Shown piece by piece: positions 3,656 to 6,623 of a stretch of DNA of 6,623 bases. Made by a program: the position numbers and the translations under genes. The DNA is from Spirochaeta sp. (GTDB lineage Bacteria; Spirochaetota; Spirochaetia; DSM-27196; Alkalispirochaetaceae), in assembly GCA_007117185.1 (NCBI GenBank), contig SKHA01000267.1, positions 1 to 6,623 on the forward strand, read 5' to 3'. The first letter of the stretch is position 1. Each line of letters opens with the position of its first letter. The notes below the pieces were generated by a model. It did not search any database. It had not been told where the DNA came from and saw only the letters and a list, made by a program, of their open reading frames with translations.

Positions 3656-6138
3656 AGGTTTCAGATTACGCGCTCTCAGGTCTCATTTTATTGCTCTTCG
3701 TTCTTGCCGGATGCCAGACCCCGCCAGCTTCAGAACCGGAACCGGAACCCGAACCAGAACCGGCACGAACCCTGATTGATCTGGTGGTCGAGAACGACAG
3801 GACCGCCCTGGAGGATCTATTCGGGTTACAGGTGGATCTGAACCAGCAGGACGACCAGGGGATGACTGCCCTTCACCACGCCAGTGCTCGGGGCGACGCG
3901 GCAACGGTGCAGGTTCTCCTTGACCGCGGTGCCGCCACGGATATTCAGGACAACGAAGGCCGGACCCCGCTTCTTCGGGCCGTAGACGCCGGACACACCG
4001 CGGTGGTGGCCCTTCTGGCCCAGCGCAGCGCTGATATTTTCATCCAGGACACCCAGGGAAATTCTCCGTTGACCCTGATTCTTCAAGCGGATGCGTCCCT
4101 CGTTACCGCTGCGTTAACCCGGGAAACGGTGGCTCAGCGCGATCAGAACGGGTACACCCCGTTGCATCATCTGGCCGCCGTCGGCAGGGTCGATACGGTG
4201 GATCACCTCCTGGCGGTGGGCGCGGATGTGACCGCAAGGACCTCAGCGGGAGAGGTGGCGCTGGATCTGGCACTGGCCCGCCCGGAATCAACCGATCACA
4301 TTGCCGTGGCCATGAGGCTCATACGTTCCGGGTCGCCTGGATCGCGACATGAAAACCTGCGCTTTTTCGAGCGCAGCGTTGCCCAGGAGAACTGGAACCT
4401 TGTTTTTGAAAATCGTGAGACAGCGCTGCACATCGCCGGGCGCAACGGGTATGCCGGGATCGCCGCGATTCTCCTGCAGGAAGGGACGGAACTCGATGGC
4501 GCTAACGTGATGGAGCGGACGGCGTTGTTTGTTGCTGTTGCCCAGGCACACCCGGCTGTGGCGCTGGTACTCCTGGAAGCCGGAGCGCGTCGGGTCGTTC
4601 GGGACCTTTCGGAGAACGGCTTGTATCACGCGGCGCTGCACAGTCCCGACCCGGAAGGGATGGTGCGATTTCTCCTGGACCAGAGGGTCGACCCGGACCT
4701 TCCCAATGCCGGGGGTAATCGGGCGCTCCATCTGGCTCTGCTTCAGGAGCACCATTCGGAGCTTGTCTCGCTTCTTCTCAGTGGTGGTGCAGACCCCAAC
4801 GCCAGGAACCAACGCGGACGCAGTGCCCTCCATCTGGCCGTGGAGATGGAAAACCAGGCGGTCGTTCAGCTTTTGATACGCGCCGACGGGTCAATTTTCG
4901 GTCCGGATGACCAGGGAGTTACCCCGGCAGCAATGGCCGTGGAGTCGGGTGAACCGGTGCTTCAGTGGCTTATTGACGCAGCCGGGCCGACCCGCCGTGA
5001 TGGCGATGGAAACAACCTGCTCCATATTGCCGCCTCAGCGGACCGCGCAGCGTCTGTGGGATTTCTCCTTGATCGGGACGTACCTCTTCAGGAGCGAAAT
5101 CGCTGGGGCGACACGCCGCTGCACCGTGCTGTTCGGGAGGCCTCAGGAGAGACGGCGCTGCTGCTGCTTGAGGCGGGGGGTGATCTGTGGGGTGTCAATA
5201 ACGCCGGAAACACCCCCCTGTCCATCGCTTTCTCTCGAGAGGACCCGTGGTGGAACCGGTTTTTCATCCCGGAAGTGGTTGCCCGCCGGGACGCATCCGG
5301 CAACACCCTGCTGCATCACGCGGTGCAGGAAGGGGACATTCGCGCCACCGCCGGGCTTCTGGCCCGCGGCGCGCCCCTGGAAGCACAGAATCGTGATGGC
5401 CAGACTGTCGCCCACACGATCGCGGTAACGGGTGACCCGGCGCTACTGAATCTGCTTCTCAGCCAACGACTTGGTGTCACCGCCCGGGACAGTCGAGGCA
5501 ACACCCCGATGCATCTGGTAGCCGGCAGGCGATCCGTTGAGGTTGCCCAGCTGCTGTTTGACGCTGGCGCTCAGGCCGACCTAAGAAACAGCGAGGGGCG
5601 CACGCCCCTTCACGAGGCGGTCAGGAGAAGCAGTGTGGAACTGGTGGAGTATTTCCTTGAGAGGGGAGTTTCAGCGGAAAACCGGGACAACCGGGGCCGC
5701 ACACCGCTGTTCGACGCCGTTCAGGCCGGTAGCAGGGTTCTTGCCGAGGCGCTGGTGCGCGGCGGGGCATCCCTGCATGCCAGGGACCAGGACGGTGCCA
5801 CCCCCCTCCACGTGAGTATCGCCGAGGGTCACTACGCCCTGGCAGCTCTCGGTCGCAGCGCCGGAGCGGACATCTTTGCAGAGAACGGATCAGGTATCGC
5901 GGTGATCGCCGCGGCGTTCTCCCGGGGGCTGCCCGCTGTCTCTGCCCTGGTGGACCAACAGACGGTAAACCGCCAGAACAACCGCGGAGATACCGCTGTG
6001 CACCTGGCGCTTCTGGGTGACGCACCACCTGAGGCCATAGAGTACCTCCTTTCGCTGAATCCCGATCTGGAACTGCGGAACTCCCGGGGGATGACCGTTG
6101 CCCGGCTGCTTCAGGAGCGCAGCGGGACGTCGCGATAG
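3652..6138 (+). CDS. Large ankyrin-repeat lipoprotein
   Basis: An 828-residue protein. Residues 1-20 are a signal peptide with lipobox LAGC, so Cys21 is the predicted lipidated residue. Then come a linker of five Glu-Pro pairs (28-37) and a capping helix region (about 38-67). About 22 ankyrin repeats follow from residue 68 to near 810, with a partial C-terminal cap. Clear repeats with the G-x-TPLH type core begin near residues 164, 483, 613, 646, 679 and 712. Most units are 33-34 residues, but four are exactly 31 (133-163, 419-449, 516-546, 745-775). One region (about 197-253) is irregular. There is no catalytic domain. Ankyrin arrays bind other proteins, so an envelope-anchored interaction scaffold is likely; the partner and the leaflet are unknown. 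GTG 3652 is chosen because an in-frame TAG sits two codons upstream (3646-3648) and the signal peptide begins correctly. It may be cotranscribed with the EIIA gene. Confidence 0.92.
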   Translation: MKVSDYALSGLILLLFVLAGCQTPPASEPEPEPEPEPARTLIDLVVENDRTALEDLFGLQVDLNQQDDQGMTALHHASARGDAATVQVLLDRGAATDIQDNEGRTPLLRAVDAGHTAVVALLAQRSADIFIQDTQGNSPLTLILQADASLVTAALTRETVAQRDQNGYTPLHHLAAVGRVDTVDHLLAVGADVTARTSAGEVALDLALARPESTDHIAVAMRLIRSGSPGSRHENLRFFERSVAQENWNLVFENRETALHIAGRNGYAGIAAILLQEGTELDGANVMERTALFVAVAQAHPAVALVLLEAGARRVVRDLSENGLYHAALHSPDPEGMVRFLLDQRVDPDLPNAGGNRALHLALLQEHHSELVSLLLSGGADPNARNQRGRSALHLAVEMENQAVVQLLIRADGSIFGPDDQGVTPAAMAVESGEPVLQWLIDAAGPTRRDGDGNNLLHIAASADRAASVGFLLDRDVPLQERNRWGDTPLHRAVREASGETALLLLEAGGDLWGVNNAGNTPLSIAFSREDPWWNRFFIPEVVARRDASGNTLLHHAVQEGDIRATAGLLARGAPLEAQNRDGQTVAHTIAVTGDPALLNLLLSQRLGVTARDSRGNTPMHLVAGRRSVEVAQLLFDAGAQADLRNSEGRTPLHEAVRRSSVELVEYFLERGVSAENRDNRGRTPLFDAVQAGSRVLAEALVRGGASLHARDQDGATPLHVSIAEGHYALAALGRSAGADIFAENGSGIAVIAAAFSRGLPAVSALVDQQTVNRQNNRGDTAVHLALLGDAPPEAIEYLLSLNPDLELRNSRGMTVARLLQERSGTSR
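3733..3762 (+). repeat. Hexanucleotide repeat (GAACCN, five copies) encoding Glu-Pro pairs
   Basis: Five consecutive copies of GAACCN encode the (EP)5 linker just after the lipid anchor. Three copies are GAACCG, one is GAACCC and one is GAACCA. Because the unit is six bases, copy changes would alter linker length without shifting the frame. The stretch probably acts as a stiff spacer holding the repeat domain away from the membrane. Confidence 0.85.
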
Positions 6139-6147
6139 GGGATCTGT

Positions 6148-6175
6148 GTGACGGTCAGCCCGTGACGGTCAGCCC
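6148..6175. repeat. Perfect 14-bp tandem duplication at the convergent gene junction
   Basis: GTGACGGTCAGCCC occurs twice without a gap (6148-6161 and 6162-6175). Each copy contains the near-palindrome TGAC-G-GTCA. The second copy includes the stop codon and last codon of the chemoreceptor gene (minus strand), while the first lies in the 30-base gap to the ankyrin gene. It looks like a slippage duplication. The two palindromes could also pair into an imperfect hairpin between the convergent genes, but no T-run supports a terminator. Confidence 0.8.
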
Positions 6176-6623
6176 TCCATGTCCTCCCGCAATGTGAATC
6201 GTCGCAGTTGCTGAAAGAGGCTCTCTGCTCCCTCACGCAACCCCGAGGCGATCTCCGGAAGCGTCGCGGTGCTCTCCGAAACCGCTTTCATCTCCGACGC
6301 CGAGGATTCAGATAGCGCCGCGACTTCGCTTACATTCTCCTGAGAGCGCTGCACCGCATCGTGAATCTCCAGGACCACGTGGTTGATCCGATCCGCACCT
6401 GAGACCACCTTTCCGTTTATCCCCTGAAGCTCGATCATTTGGGTGGTGATTCCCTGGGCGGTTTCGTTCATTTCCCGGGTGGCGGCGACGATCTCGCTCA
6501 ATGACGAAACCACCGACTCGCTTTCCTGGTCAACCTGCTGAAATGACTCTTCCACCGAAATTACCGCTGCCGTGGTTTTTTCAATCGACGCCACCACCCG
6601 TTTGATGAATTCGGATGATTCCC
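6169..6623 (-). CDS. Methyl-accepting chemotaxis protein, C-terminal part (runs off window)
   Basis: The frame is open from the window edge to the TGA at 6171-6169, giving 150 complete codons. An internal GTG at 6597 exists, but the frame continues upstream as ESSEFIKR, so it is not the start. The sequence is a long heptad-rich helix full of Ser, Ala, Glu and Gln, with stretches such as LSEIVAATREMNETAQGIT and SEVAALSESSASEM. This is typical of the returning half of an MCP cytoplasmic signalling hairpin, including likely methylation-region helices. The hairpin tip that binds CheA and CheW must lie beyond the window. MCPs relay sensory input to the flagellar motor. The last residues, LREDMEG, are not a clear CheR-binding pentapeptide. 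The gene is convergent with the ankyrin gene, 30 bases away. Confidence 0.85.
   Translation of the reverse strand, partial: ESSEFIKRVVASIEKTTAAVISVEESFQQVDQESESVVSSLSEIVAATREMNETAQGITTQMIELQGINGKVVSGADRINHVVLEIHDAVQRSQENVSEVAALSESSASEMKAVSESTATLPEIASGLREGAESLFQQLRRFTLREDMEG

Noticed and set aside
4288..4833. Minus-strand ORF of 181 codons inside the ankyrin gene
   Set aside because: It lies wholly antisense to a clear repeat protein and shows no motif or ribosome binding context; it is a by-product of codon bias.
3652..6138. Ankyrin DNA repeats as a recombination-prone or CRISPR-like array
   Set aside because: The repeats are conserved at protein level only; the DNA units are well diverged and have no spacer structure.
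6136..6175. Intrinsic terminator between the ankyrin and MCP genes
   Set aside because: The palindromic repeats could form an imperfect hairpin, but there is no run of T on either strand.
6169..6597. A complete short 142-residue protein starting at GTG 6597
   Set aside because: The frame continues without a stop to the window edge and the residues upstream continue the same MCP helix, so the gene is partial rather than small.

Overview
The window suggests a moderately GC-rich bacterium, probably Gram-negative-like. My best guess is a free-living spirochaete of the Spirochaetaceae, perhaps a saline or alkaline type. This rests on three things: a very large ankyrin-repeat lipoprotein, a chemoreceptor next to it, and a Na+/H+ antiporter operon. 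No marker gene in the window settles the taxonomy, so it is an inference.

Positions 1-3031 (minus strand) hold eight tightly packed genes for a multisubunit Mrp/Mnh-type cation/proton antiporter. In transcription order they are mnhE, mnhF, mnhG, a DUF4040/MbhD-like gene, an MbhE-like gene, mnhB, mnhC and the first 159 codons of mnhD. Consecutive genes mostly overlap (ATGA or GTGA junctions, or overlaps of 8-14 bases). The C-terminal modules of the usual large MrpA subunit are two separate small genes here, and the order matches the mbhA-H part of archaeal membrane-bound hydrogenase clusters rather than the common mrpABCDEFG order. The DUF4040 protein also carries an unexplained soluble C-terminal extension of about 110 residues.

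Positions 3032-3156 form a divergent promoter region. Two good sigma70-like promoters have their -35 boxes back to back, separated by one base. An inverted repeat flanks the -10 box of the antiporter promoter and could be an operator.

Positions 3157-6138 (plus strand) hold a stand-alone PTS EIIA (fructose/nitrogen-type) protein, and then an 828-residue lipoprotein made almost entirely of about 22 ankyrin repeats. A six-codon mini-ORF with a good ribosome binding site ends exactly on the GTG start of the lipoprotein gene. The two genes are 51 bases apart and may be cotranscribed, although a weak promoter candidate lies at the end of the EIIA gene.

Positions 6139-6623 contain a perfect 14-bp tandem duplication between convergent genes, and the C-terminal part of a methyl-accepting chemotaxis protein (minus strand) that runs off the window.

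A reasonable but unproven reading is that the antiporter handles Na+/pH homeostasis, with EIIA as a possible phosphorylation-dependent regulator nearby. The ankyrin lipoprotein is probably an envelope protein-interaction scaffold. No RNA genes, CRISPR arrays or insertion sequences were recognised.
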